From positions 682,001 to 746,000 of the forward strand of contig JAUKUA010000007.1 in NCBI GenBank assembly GCA_030549175.1: a stretch of DNA of 64,000 nucleotides, given 5' to 3'. The notes below the pieces were generated by a model that saw only the letters and a list, made by a program, of their open reading frames with translations, made no database searches and had not been told where the DNA came from. Of this stretch, positions 12,078 through 22,466 are shown in pieces. A program made the position numbers and the translations under genes. This stretch comes from Lasiosphaeris hirsuta. Taxonomy: Eukaryota > Ascomycota > Sordariomycetes > Sordariales > Lasiosphaeriaceae. Position 1 is the first letter of the stretch. Each line of letters starts with the position of its first letter.

Positions 12078-12141
12078 ATAAGTCGCCACTCCATCGACGC
12101 AGAGACGTCCCAGCTGCTGATAATTAAGTTGAAATCCAAAG
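12078..12141 (+). other. Ancestral intron with mutated 5' splice site
   Basis: The 64-nt segment begins ATAAGT, where GTAAGT is expected, has a CTGAT branch-like site and ends CAAAG. Removing it joins SDLAP to LLALLGERV in frame, which fits the conserved N-terminal block of this ankyrin family. The G-to-A change at its first base is also a CpA-to-TpA event on the other strand. Confidence 0.6.
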
Positions 12142-14389
12142 ATTGCTGGCGTTGTTGGGCGAACGTGTCACCACTCAGTTCATGAGCCAGGCGCTGGGGT
12201 GGACTGACAACATCATCCTAGCTATGGGCCCTCTCGGAGTCACCACTATCATCGTGTCGGCTATTCGAGTCAGCAGCCCAGTCTGGCTCAGGGTTATTGT
12301 CGGGCGCGCAAGGGAGAATCGCGCTGCTGCTGAGGAAGAATTGATGTCGTCCACTTCCAACGACGTCTGTGAGCTCTAGAACGGCCAGAAAATCGTCCGC
12401 GTTACCGGCGGGGCCCCGACCGCCGAGTTCATTTGCCTGATCCGGAGAGGGATGGAGGGAAAAGTGAGCTCGGCGGCGCCTCCGGATTATATGAACCTCA
12501 ATGATTAACCTTTTGAAGTCTTGAGTCTCGAGGAAGCGGTTACGGCGGGGAGACTTTCATTGACAAGAAGCCCGACGTCCCTGAAAGGAATAAGAAACAT
12601 AAGCCTGGAGAAGGGGAAAATGACATTGGAGAAGGTGATCAAGGTGAGACTCCCACACCGGCATTCAAAATCTTGTTGGTCACTCACTCACTCGGCATCT
12701 CAGGTAATTCCGCCAAGGGCGTCCCCAGCTCCAAGTCAATTCGTGGCCAGCTAGCCTTTCTACTACCACCCCGCTGGCGGAGCTACATCAGGAAGATGAG
12801 ACAGGTACACAACGTCGAATCCCCTCCACATGTCCCCGAGCCTCCTCTGCTTCTCTCCGAAAATAGAGCAGAAAGGACGAGGAGGCCGCCAAAGATCGTA
12901 ATAGTGCGAAATAATGAGCATGAGGCACCGAACCTTTTGCTCAATATCGACCGGTACTCGAGCCGGGGGGAACTGTGGGCAGTTGCTCTATTTGGGATCT
13001 TGCTTCAACTCGGTGTTGTGGTTTACGCAGGTTTGATCACCTACAGTCCTGCGCTCGCACTCAAATTCCAAAAAGGGGGTCTACCTATTGCCAGATATGC
13101 CTATCCTTGCACAGCGGTTGGCACTATCCTCTTGGTGACGGGATTGCTGTTCTGCTCACACATCGTGGAGACAAGCACGGAGGAAAGGCACAGTCAAAGA
13201 CCAAGCCTTCAACTCTTTTGCCATTTTCACCAAGAGCGCCAAGTCCCTCATCGTCACGTCTCGCCGAAAAAAGACGGCCGGGCAGGTCCGGCAGCAGGAG
13301 AAAACAAAGCAAGAAATGATCGAGTCCGAGACAGTCATTACCGTACTCAGAAGCTTACCAGGGTTCATTATTCAATTTGTTGGACTGAGGTCAATTGAGC
13401 TAAAGACATTCGCCGCCGTATTTACAAGTCTATCAGGATTCATTGTTCAATTTGTTGGATTGAGGTCAATGCATTGGTCGGCTACGATTGTGCAGCTCGG
13501 AGCAACAATTGCTATGACCATGCTGAGAGCGTTCGTTCGCCGAGACCTAGCCAAGCTCCCGACAGCTCATAAGCTGCGTCCTGGCTTTGAGATGGATTGG
13601 CTGGCTACCAAGTTGGCCTTCAACCTCTTCCCCGGTCAGCGCAAGAAGGGCAATGAGGAGAAGAACGACAAGAAGAAGACTGCCTCTTCAAGCTGGCTAC
13701 TAGGGCCAGTAAGCGGTAATGACGAAGAAAATGAGGTGCGCGAGGCGCGAGGTTGGATCATTAAACCTATTATCCAAACGGCCCAGCACGCTCTTGATCC
13801 AATGACACTTCCTCTATCAACGTCGCACCTGGCGATGAAGCTGCGCAAAGGCATAGCCGATCTGGCTCCTTGGCCTAGGCCACTACACGCCGAAGCAAGA
13901 GCCGTAGCTTCAGCGATAGAAACAACCTTGAACTTTTGTCTTTTGGAGAGTCGGTTGGGGTTCTCCTTTTCTTCGAATCACCGTAGTAGCCTTGGCCTCG
14001 GCAGCGGCGACGGCAGCAACGGCGGTAACGGCGGTGGCGACGACGGCGTTCTCATCTGGCACGTTGAAACCTTTTGCCAAGGGAATATTTACTTTTTCGC
14101 CCACAGGGATCAGTTGGGCCAATGGAGGGTGTCGGAGACAGAAATCGAAGCAGCGATCTCACTCTGGAACTATGGTGTTCATGTCTCCACGCCAAAGATC
14201 CACATGCAGCCGCTTTTGACTGTAGGGCTTGACGACAGAAGCCAGCCAAAATTAGGCCCTACTCCAGGACGTGTTCTGCGGCTCCTAGGTATGGACTCGC
14301 CAAGACTCCGCCGTGATTTGCGCTGGTGGCTTCCGAACGAGACGACAAAGGTCATGGTCGTCGGCCCAATTCGAAAAAAAGGGGAAGAA

Positions 14390-14561
14390 TGTTGGAGGTG
14401 CTGCCCCACCTCGAGGGTAGCGCACACGCTACCTCGCCTGCCTGGCTAGTGCCATGGCCTTAGCGCCATGCCACACCTAGATAGCTGCTGCAGGCCAGGA
14501 AATTCCTGGCCCGCAACAACAATTCATCACCACTTTTCCCAATTGCTCTGCTTCGCCCACA
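14390..14561 (+). mobile_element. Solo-LTR-like element, copy 1 (172 bp)
   Basis: The element starts TGTTGGAGGTG and ends CGCCCACA, the TG...CA ends of an LTR, and is flanked by the perfect 5-bp direct repeat AAGAA (14385-14389 and 14562-14566). It is homologous over its whole length to the element at 16089-16251. It contains a near-perfect palindrome, GGCCAGG AAATT CCTGGCC, around 14494-14512. A 5' TGTTGGA is typical of Copia/Ty1-type LTRs (family knowledge), but no internal retrotransposon region is present. Confidence 0.8.
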
Positions 14562-15602
14562 AAGAACCCTGTTCAACGACGTCAAGGGAATTATCGGAAA
14601 CCCCCAATACAACTAAACCCGGTGGATCGGCGCCAGGCATAGAGGACAGGGAGTACCACGGATCCATCGGATGTGGTCCTAGTCACCATGACTCCCCTGG
14701 CTGGGCTGAGACTCTCTGCTGCAAGACAAAGGAGCTTCGACAACCCTACGACACAGCATCCCATTTCGAACACAAAGACATTTTCCTGGCCACCGCCTCC
14801 GAGCAGCCCGCCAGGCTCTTGTTCTCGCAGCACCTTTTTGCTGCCTTCATGTGGTCTCTAGCAAAGGGACTTGAGCGACCTATCCCAGGTCAAGCCAACG
14901 TGTCTGTTTCAAATTCGAGTCAGTCCGACCTACCACAGAACTGGGAGCTTTTCAAGCTGTATAGCCATAGTCTCACCAGGATGGCACATGACATCCAAGC
15001 CACTGGTATTGGCAATCTTGAAGATGTCTATCCCTGTATTATTCCTCCCTTGAGCTTGACACATCGCCTTCCGTCGGCTGGCGGCGTTGTAGATTGGACA
15101 CACCGTCATGTTGTTCGGCCTGGCTTGACTAGAGCCCACTGGAAAGGAACGGTCGAGGCATTTTTTTGGCTTCTCAGGACATTTCCCAAGGGCGATCCAA
15201 CGGAGAAACACGCCATTGCTTTTGCCGTCTCCATACTCATATCGCTAACACGGGAGATTGTAACACGGAAGAATCAAGCGTACTCGATATTTGACTTTGA
15301 AGACCTGCTGGAGCTGAGAGAGCACCTGATAGATGAACTCAAGACCAAAGACTCAGAGGCGGTTGGGTACGCCGTTGCCGTGTCCGCCATATCAGGCCCC
15401 ACCCTGGCCTGCGAATCAGGAATCGATCTGGCCCAAAACCACTTCCCTGGCCCCAAGTTGGGCCGCTGTACGAGTGGGGAGAGTCCAGGCCATTTCCAAC
15501 TTGGTCGAACGGGGTTTCACGACACAGCTCTTGAGGGTACATTGGATGAAATAAAGGATGATCCGATGGCTAGCCAACTAGTAAACGCGACAGACTTTCT
15601 AG

Positions 15603-15740
15603 GTTGGGCACCGCTGCATTTCGCTGCAACTTCGGCTTCAATGGACCGGTAATAGCGGATTTTCGCTAAAAGTTGGACTTCAAAATACCAACGACGGGGG
15701 AATTTCGCTTCAACTTCGACCTCAATTCACCGGCAGCCGG
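15603..15740 (+). repeat. Degenerate ~45-bp tandem repeat inside the ankyrin pseudogene
   Basis: Three diverged units, each built on ATTTCGCT..AACTTCG..CTTCAAT..ACCGG, follow one another from about 15616 to 15740. The first carries the stop codon at 15650-15652 that ends the frame. The second has several A/T substitutions relative to units one and three. It may be a degraded tandem duplication of one ankyrin-coding segment. Confidence 0.45.
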
Positions 15741-16088
15741 GGAACGTGAATCACATATCTTCATTTATCTGAGCTGGTGGAGATGTGAACCTCCGATCCC
15801 AGGAATGGCTAACAACTCTACACTGCGCAGCAATGGATGGAAACATGGGTGCCGTGGTGGAACTGGTCAATTCGGGAGCGGATGTAAACGCGTCGGATTC
15901 ATTGAGAAATACGGCCCTCCACTGGGCCGCCTTCCTTGGGTACGAGGACATTGTCGACAACCTCTTGCCTTTAACCAACCCGGTTTTGCGTACTGCAGGC
16001 GGGAGAACGGCTCTTCACCATGTAGCGCTAAGTGGGAAGATGACCGACGCTCGACTGCAAACGATGCTGGACAAGGGCTATGATACTG

Positions 16089-16251
16089 TGTTGGAGGTGG
16101 TGCCCCACCTCGAGGGTGCAGGGCGCACACGCCACCTCGCCTAGCTAGTGCCCTTTGGGCCACACCTAGATAGCTGTTGCAGGCCAGGGAAATCCTGGCC
16201 CGCAACACCACACAATCCAACACCACATTCCATTGCTCTGTCCTGCCCACA
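16089..16251 (+). mobile_element. Solo-LTR-like element, copy 2 (163 bp)
   Basis: Second copy of the TGTTGGAGGTG...CTGCCCACA element, flanked by a perfect 5-bp duplication TACTG (16084-16088 and 16252-16256). It interrupts an ankyrin repeat: the preceding frame reads MLDKGYD and the sequence after the element resumes with VKDQAGHTALHLA. It differs from copy 1 by small indels and substitutions, so both are old or come from different source copies. Confidence 0.8.
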
Positions 16252-16576
16252 TACTGTTGTCAAGGACCAGGCCGGCCACACTGCGCTGCATCTCGCTCCG
16301 TGGAAAGGTGATCAAATCGGGGTCTCGGTCTTGTCAAACAAAACGGATGTCGATGATACAAATGAGGAGGGCATGCCGCCTATTTACATTGCAGCCAGCC
16401 GTGGCCACGACAAAATCGCCCTGGAGCTGTTCGGAGCCGGGAAACCCGACCTGGAGGCCATGAAATGTCGTCGACATCATCAAGATATATTAAGGGCAAC
16501 AATCATTCACCACGCAGCAACCGGTAACTGTCACCAACTTCTCAAGAATATCATACCAATTTTAGATGGCAATTGT

Positions 16577-16692
16577 TAGGGGCGCAGTACCCATTTGCTA
16601 GGGGCGCAGTACCCATTTGCTAGGGGCGCAGTACCTATTTGCTAGGGGCGCAGTAGGAGTCTGCAGGGTTAGGGTTATGTATGGGGAAAATC
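16577..16692 (+). repeat. Left terminal inverted repeat with tandem 22-bp units
   Basis: Four tandem units beginning TAGGGGCGCAGTA, the fourth diverging after that point, followed by a shared subterminal block ending GGGGAAAATC. It is the inverted counterpart of 17409-17495. Confidence 0.8.
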
Positions 16693-16885
16693 GCGAGCCC
16701 CCACCCCCGACCCTCACCGCCCTCAAAAATCTACACCGCCTTTGACCCCCCTCTTTGCCAGCCAGGTGCCATGCCAGCCCACATACCGATTGCGATCCAA
16801 CTGCCCCACCTTGCAGCCCGGCCGGCATGCCGATCTCGTGATCCAACTGCATGCCAATTGAGCGATTCAATTGCCCTGCCAGGGC

Positions 16886-17170
16886 ATGCAACAAGTGGGT
16901 AGTATACAGGAAGGCAAGAGGCCCAGGGGCCGCCCGCGCGGATCGAAGAACCGCATCAAGGCCGCGGTCGCGATGCCCACCAAGCCCAGGACCCGGCTGA
17001 CACTCAAGAGCAAGCCCAGGGGCCGACTACTGATCAATGGAGGTACCGATAAGCCATCTGCCACCAAGAAAAGGCGTAGACCTAGCCCCTCGGAACCTCC
17101 AGTGGCAAGAAAGGTTACTCGAAGTGGTCGCAAGGTGCGGCCGACTACCAGGGCACTGGGCCTGGATTGA
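16886..17170 (+). CDS. AT-hook protein inside the hAT-like element
   Basis: A 94-aa open frame from ATG 16886. It contains a classical AT-hook (KRPRGRPRGSKN, residues ~12-23), a second weaker basic motif (KPRGRLL) and a very basic C-terminal half (TKKRRRPSPSEPP, VTRSGRKVR). AT-hooks bind the minor groove of AT-rich DNA; here it could be a transposon DNA-binding protein or a captured host fragment. Downstream, inside the element, another frame from about 17189 is open and runs through the right terminus into host ankyrin sequence, so part of that longer frame is accidental. No transposase DDE or dimerisation motif could be recognised. Confidence 0.4.
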   Translation: MQQVGSIQEGKRPRGRPRGSKNRIKAAVAMPTKPRTRLTLKSKPRGRLLINGGTDKPSATKKRRRPSPSEPPVARKVTRSGRKVRPTTRALGLD

Positions 17171-17408
17171 TCTGGCACTTCAAAGAGTGTGGATTCGGCG
17201 TTTTGCAGGCCCAGGCCTGCGTTATTCAATTGCGTGGCAATTGCGCGGCACTTCAAGGACCGTTTTTTCCTGGCCAGGGCTTACGTTGGTGATCCTGTTG
17301 TTGTGGTGTTCATCGAGTCAATTGATGCATTGTATTGGTGCGATTTGGGTGGGATTTTGACAGCTGGCAATGCACACGTGGAAGGATTTGAACTTATGGC
17401 CGGCAGAA

Positions 17409-17495
17409 TGATTACGCCTCTTGGATTTTCCTCATACATAACCCTAACCCTGCACACTCCTACTTCGCCCCTAGCAAATGGGTACTGCGCCCCTA
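17409..17495 (-). repeat. Right terminal inverted repeat of the hAT-like element
   Basis: Reverse complement of the left end: about two 22-bp terminal units followed by the same subterminal block (GCAGGGTTAGGGTTATGTATG on the minus strand, 20-odd bases shared). The inner boundary is approximate. Confidence 0.75.
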
Positions 17496-18562
17496 GCAAT
17501 TGCCTTTTAGATGTGGGTCTTTCCGAGTTTGACGCCTGTGCGCAGAACCCGGCTCCCCATTGTGCGGCGCTTCATGGCAATTGGGAAGCCTTGACTCTAC
17601 TGATTGAAAGTCGACCCGACCTGAGCTTTAGTGGGGGTGGCAGCCCCATAATCGGGACAGGCGCCCACAAATCTGATGTGGATGGGCTTACTCGATGGCC
17701 CCATCCACTGCACGTCGCAGCGGAGGGGGGCCAGATGGGATGCGTTCGTTACCTGGAAGCTCGGCTACATGTATCCCACGCGAGCAATGCAGTGGGAAGG
17801 TGGCCCACCGACAGCGAAGGAGGTACACCACTGCATTGGGCTGCGAAGAGTCCTGGCAACGAGAAGATGGTGGGTTTTCTCCTCGAGAAAGGCTGTCCCA
17901 TCGACCACGAGGACCAGCACGGTTACACAGCTCTCCACCATGCTGCTAATACCGGCGACATAATTATGGCTAAGCTTCTGCTAGACTGGAACCCAGAGGG
18001 ATCCCGAGTCAACAAGGCAACCAAGAATGGGCACAGGCCTTTGGACTACGCCGCGTACAAGGGGCATTTAGACATGGTAAAGTTCTTGATCGACAAGGGC
18101 GCCATCGTTCGCAACAACCCCTGCCAGTGTTATTTCCGCGACACAACGTTTCTCACGGCGACCCGTTGTGGGATTGGACGCGGAAGTTCCAATCAAACGA
18201 CATATACTCCGTATTGGGCGACGCGTATGGAGCGTGTATCAAGTATCTTGCAGATACTAGTAGAACGGGGTGCTGATCCGAACGTCCTAGACGGTGATGG
18301 GAAGAGCGCGTATCAGAACATGGTGGATTGGTAGGCCAGTGAAGAGGATAACAGGATAGAGAAAGCCGGGCCAGTAGCGATTTACCTAGACGCCCTTGCT
18401 CTGCTATCCTGAAGATTATATAAATTTGTAATAGCTAAGCAATAGGGATGAACAACTAGAGGTATTCTTTCCCAACCGAGCGACTAACTACCTGCATACC
18501 TAAATTAGGTACCTCCACATCGTATGATTTGAGAAAGAAATCCAATACGTGCTAGTGCCCTT

Positions 18563-19504
18563 TCAATCATTTTTCACCGCCCAAGCCTGGAATCTCGTCG
18601 GAGGCCAGCCGGTATATTTTTGTATATTCCCGACTGCCTCCTCGTAGCGAGATCGGTAAAACGAATCCACACCTTTCTCTCTCAGAGCTATTTGATCAAC
18701 CAGAGTTCTGGCCGACTTCTCTGGGATTGAGAGACCGACAGTGAAAAACTGAACCACCTCACTCTCATCAAACGATTCAATCTCAACACTCTTCCCAATC
18801 AGCTTCGCGGTAGTCTCGACAACCTCCTTCTGGGAAACCAGATCGGGCCCAATCACCTCAACAGCCGTCCTCCCCAGGCTCCCATCCACCGCCTCGGGAC
18901 CCTTGACCAAGATTGCCCCCGCAACAGCACCCACATCCCGCGGCGAGACCCAGTCCCACGCAGCATCAGGGCACCAAATCTTCACCTTCCCCTCATTGAT
19001 CATGCCCTTCCACAAGAGCGAGTTCGTCGCAAAATACCCGCCCCTGATAGCTACGAATCCGCCCACACCAAACACACCCGCCAGCGCAAGCTCAATCTGC
19101 GCGTGCTTCCACGCAATGAAGTCGTCGGGCGTGATGGCGCTCAACTCGCCCTGCACGGCATAGCTGCTCAGCAGCACGACCAACTCAACGCCGCCGGACT
19201 TGAGCGCTTCAAACGCGGACTTCATGTTATCCGGGTTCTCGTAATTCAGGTAGACGAAGGCGCGCTTAGCGCCGGTTTCTTGGACGGCGGTGCGGAGGGT
19301 GTCGGGTTTGGTTAGGTCGGCATAGACGCGCGTGAACCCCCCAGCCTGTTCCTCGCCGGCGGCGAGGGGGGTTGGGAGAACTTTTGAGGGATCGCGCATG
19401 CCGAGGGTTATTTTGGCGCCGAGGGAGGAGGCGAAGAGGGCGGCAGCCGAGCCGACTTTGCCCGTGGGCCCGAAGATGATGATGATGGGTGGGGACTCGG
19501 ACAT
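18563..19504 (-). CDS. NmrA-like NAD(P)-binding protein
   Basis: Single-exon, 313 aa, consistent with the NmrA/isoflavone-reductase-like atypical short-chain dehydrogenases. Near the N-terminus lies a hydrophobic beta strand and the dinucleotide-binding motif FGPTGKVGSAA (GxxGxxG, residues ~11-21), followed by RDPSKV, which usually contacts NADP phosphate. The central part includes ELVVLLSSYAVQG and AIRGGYFATNSLLW; the C-terminal part has DVGAVAGAIL and VIGPDLVSQKEVVE, typical of the substrate-binding half. The active-site Tyr-x-x-x-Lys of classical SDRs is not obvious, as in many NmrA-like redox sensors. The function may be NADPH sensing or a reductase of unknown substrate. An AT-rich palindrome with TATA-like arms lies about 80-100 bp upstream of the start. 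Confidence 0.85.
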   Translation of the reverse strand: MSESPPIIIIFGPTGKVGSAAALFASSLGAKITLGMRDPSKVLPTPLAAGEEQAGGFTRVYADLTKPDTLRTAVQETGAKRAFVYLNYENPDNMKSAFEALKSGGVELVVLLSSYAVQGELSAITPDDFIAWKHAQIELALAGVFGVGGFVAIRGGYFATNSLLWKGMINEGKVKIWCPDAAWDWVSPRDVGAVAGAILVKGPEAVDGSLGRTAVEVIGPDLVSQKEVVETTAKLIGKSVEIESFDESEVVQFFTVGLSIPEKSARTLVDQIALREKGVDSFYRSRYEEAVGNIQKYTGWPPTRFQAWAVKND

Positions 19505-19582
19505 TGTTCAAGTTGGAGTTGAGGGTGAGCGAGTGCTGGAGAACGCCTGAATTTTGGTGATACAATCATTACACGGGTACCT

Positions 19583-19606
19583 TATATATAGGGATCCCTA
19601 TATATA
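19583..19606. promoter_or_regulatory. Palindromic TATA-like sequence upstream of the NmrA-like gene
   Basis: A perfect 24-bp palindrome: TATATATA, then GGGATCCC, then TATATATA. It lies 79-102 nt upstream of the start codon at 19504. The spacing fits a TATA element for the minus-strand gene, and the symmetry could allow a hairpin. Promoter function is inferred only from sequence and position. Confidence 0.4.
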
Positions 19607-19955
19607 TATAGGCATACCTCAAGTAAGCCATCATACATCACCGTTCATGGCCCAACGCTTTGACGCAGGTTCATCATGCATGTCGCGCCGCAGCACCCCA
19701 CCCCGCCCGACCCCATCCAACCATGATAACCAATGGCAGCCACCGGAGACAACAATCTAGGAATCCCGAGGCCCCCGGGCTCTGTGAAACGCCGACTTTA
19801 CCGATCCCCGCACAAACAAAGAGGGGTTTAGACGGTGGTTCGGCCCGCTCGTGTCTGAAATCGGATGCAGCCCAACGAATGGTGAGAAGTGTCATCGCCG
19901 ACCAGGACACGGTGTCAGCTGGCTGGCTCGGGCAACGAGAGGACAAAATTCGAGT

Positions 19956-22466
19956 ATGAATAATCTAAATGTCAAGACTGGGCAGCTCAATGTCAATCCA
20001 GAGCCGGAAGAATGGACCTTCACGCTCGACCCGAAACTCATATCATCTCCGAGACATGATCAACCCAACAGACGCGGACTGGGACAGTCGAGAGCAGTCA
20101 AAGCCATTGAGCGAGACCGACGGAGAGACGAAAATGGCCATGTAAGTCACCATCAACGTTATCACAGGGATAACAGCTAAAGAGTATGCTACTTTAATGT
20201 ATAGCCGTGGCGCCATTTCCGGCTACCCAACTCGGGTCGGGATAGATTCAGCAAAGTCCGAGACTCGGTCGGGCAGTCGGATTCGGAGGACGACGCCCCC
20301 CGGCCTGATAGGCTCATATCTGCCGGAACAACAGACGACCCCATCCCGACTTATAGCACTGAAGAGGCCCAGCACTCGACCCGAGTGCTGCAACACCACC
20401 TCGCCGAGAAAGGCTGTCCAGATGCCTCACCACACTCGTGTCGCTACTGCCGCACAGTTTCCTTGGACTTACGAAGACAGAATGCCTCCGAGATATACCC
20501 CAGCGACGAGCGACGCCCAAAAGGCTGGCGCACGTGTGCCACTAGGATTGGCTTCACTCTCGACGAGGCCACTGACGCCGCTTCCAAGGGCTGCGCCTTC
20601 TTCTCCTTCATCGTCGGAGATATCCGCGAGCAGGGAATGTATTTGGCCCACCCGGCCCGCGGTGCTGTCGCGGTTACGGCCACAGCGATTGTCCAAGCCA
20701 ACGCGAGCGTCGGGTTCACTCTGCAGACTCGCGAGGACATCATGCAGAGTCTCAGCCTGTACACAGTCCCCGGACTGAAACCTCTGCATTCCCGTCTCGG
20801 GCACTACCTGCCCCCGAACCTGGTGCCCGCATCAGAGGTCAGCTTCAGCCGGGCTCGCACCTGGCTGGAGCAGTGCGATCGTTGTCACGGTGGTGGTAGT
20901 TGCAAGCCCCTTAGCCAACCCTACATGCCAAAGCGTGTCATGGAGATCATCGCTAGCCCATCCAAGAACGGATCCCCGACGTCCATCCGCACCCGTCTGG
21001 CCACGGCGACAGCACCAGCGCCCTACGCGGCACTGAGCTACTGCTGGGGCGGTGACCAAGCCTCCAAGACACTGAAAGCGCGCGTGGCCGACTACGAGCA
21101 AGACATCCCCCTCTCTACCCTCCCCCAGACCATCCAAGACGCCTTGACTGTCGCGCACGGAATCGGCCTGCGATACCTCTGGGTAGACGCGCTCTGCATC
21201 GTGCAAGACGACTACGACGACAAGGACGAGCAGATTGCGCAAATGCACAAAGTCTACCGGGGCGCCTACGTAACCATCTCCGCCGCGACAGCAAGCACCA
21301 GCCACGAGGGCTTCCTCCAGCCGCGAACCCAGCACCGGGGCTTTACCCTACCCGCCCGCCTGGACGACAACGTCTTTGGCAACGTCCTACTCATGCCAAA
21401 ACCCAAATTCCGCGCCTCGGGCACTGCCACACACGAGTACCCCCTCTTCAGCCGCGGCTGGACCTTTCAAGAACACTCCCTGTCCCCGCGCATCCTGATC
21501 TACGGCCGGCGGGAGGCCCTCTTCTGGTGCGCCCAGTCCACCCAGCGCGACGGCGGCGCAGAACGCCCTCACTGGCAGAGCCACGACCCCTACGCGCTGA
21601 GCATCCTCTCGCAGGGCAACCTGCACGACAACACCTCGGCCCCCCCCACGCACCCGCACCCGCACCCCGCCGCCTGGGGCGCCCTCGTCGAGGCTTACTC
21701 GGACCGCGCCCTGACCGTGGGGGATGACAAGCTGCCGGCCGTCTCGGCCATCGCCCAGGCGTACGCCGACGCCCACCCCGAAGTCACCGAGTACCTCGCG
21801 GGCCTGTGGCGCGAGGGCTTCCTGGAGCAGTGCCTGTGGCGCGCGTGGGACCCGGCCAAGACGGGCCGGCCGGGGACGTACCGCGCGCCCTCGTGGTCGT
21901 GGGCCGCGGTGGAGGGGGAGGTGCAGCCGTGGGATCCGGGGAGTGTGAAGGAGGGGGTGGTCGTGGTGGGGTATTGTGCCTTGGTTTATGTCGAGACGAC
22001 GCGGACGTCGTCAGTTTATCGGTTTGGGATGGTCAAGGGCGGGTTTATGAAGGTGCGCGCGAGGATGCGTCGGGTTTTGTGGTTCAATTCTGATGAGCGG
22101 AGGGGGGGTCGGTATCAGCCCCTGAATCGGGCGCATGGGCGGGACCCGGCGGCGTCGGATGATGAGCTGGCGCTCTTGTATCAGTGGGGTGGGAAGGATC
22201 CCAGGCTGGCGGTTGCTATTGATGTGGTTGCCGAGTGGACGCCGGGTGTGGAGGTTGAGTTGTGGACGCTTGAGGTGGCGAGCTGGACTTCGGGTGACGC
22301 GGAATATCCCGAGGGGGGCGAGGGACTGGTAGTTGAGGCGGTCGTTGGTTCCAACGATGTGTTTCGGAGGGTTGGTCGGATCTCCATTGAAAGTCAGGAA
22401 TTCATGGCCGAGCCGTACTGGTTCAATGACAGGGAGTCGGATATGCGGGAGGTTACTATCACTTGA
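19956..22466 (+). CDS. HET-domain protein (heterokaryon incompatibility type)
   Basis: Predicted 815-aa protein of the HET superfamily (TIR-related domain linked in fungi to regulated cell death after non-self recognition). Exon 1 is 19956-20141 (MNNLNVKTG..., 62 codons). The intron is 20142-20204 (GTAAGT...TATAG, 63 nt) and exon 2 is 20205-22466; phase 0 is kept, and the alternative ATG at 20056 would be out of phase. After a polar N-terminus and a CxxC-containing leader comes the HET core: YAALSYCWGGDQ, LPQTIQDAL, GLRYLWVDALCIVQDD, IAQMHKVYRGAYVTISAA, then PLFSRGWTFQEHSLSPRIL. The conserved Cys-Trp-Gly, W-D-LCI and RGWTFQE blocks are all present. No NACHT or repeat domain is attached. It appears intact, unlike the other two HET loci here. 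Confidence 0.9.

Larger units (their letters stand above)
16577..17495 (+). mobile_element. hAT-like DNA transposon, non-autonomous (919 bp)
   Basis: Ends are inverted: TAGGGGCGCAGTACCC at the left and its complement at the right. The flanking 8 bp are GCAATTGT (16569-16576) and GCAATTGC (17496-17503), a duplication with one C/T difference. TAGGG termini and 8-bp duplications fit the hAT superfamily (established knowledge; assignment inferred). The left end has the 22-bp terminal unit about four times (16577, 16599, 16621, 16643), the right end about two. The inverted homology continues past these through GCAGGGTTAGGGTTATGTATG. No transposase signature is visible; the only notable open frame is an AT-hook protein. 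It sits in the ankyrin pseudogene, between LDGNC and the next repeat segment. Confidence 0.75.
11962..18334 (+). pseudogene. Large membrane-associated ankyrin-repeat protein, pseudogene with three insertions
   Basis: Relic of a fungal ankyrin protein with membrane segments near the N-terminus. Recognisable blocks in order: start and hydrophobic segment (11962-12077); VTTQFMSQALGW and RARENRAAAEEELMSSTS (12142-12376); hydrophobic ELWAVALFGILLQLG (12964 on); SLSGFIVQFVGLRSMHW (13430 on); FSQHLFAAFMWSLAKG (14820 on); then ankyrin repeats (TLHCAAMDGN, TPLHWAAKS, TALHHAANTGD) to the stop at 18334. Damage: splice donor GT changed to AT at 12078; TAG at 12377-12379 where the family pattern suggests Trp; TAA at 12506-12508; frameshifts near 12670 and 13185; stop at 15650-15652. 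LTR-like insertions lie at 14390 and 16089 and a DNA transposon at 16577. Removing each insertion with one copy of its duplication restores continuity of the repeats. Confidence 0.85.

Noticed and set aside
16643..16680. Interstitial telomere (TTAGGGTTA)
   Set aside because: The string occurs once in each inverted end of the hAT-like element, so it belongs to the transposon and is not a telomeric array.
20056..20141. Alternative first exon of the HET gene from ATG 20056
   Set aside because: Its phase at the GTAAGT donor does not join to the HET frame at any usable acceptor, while ATG 19956 does.
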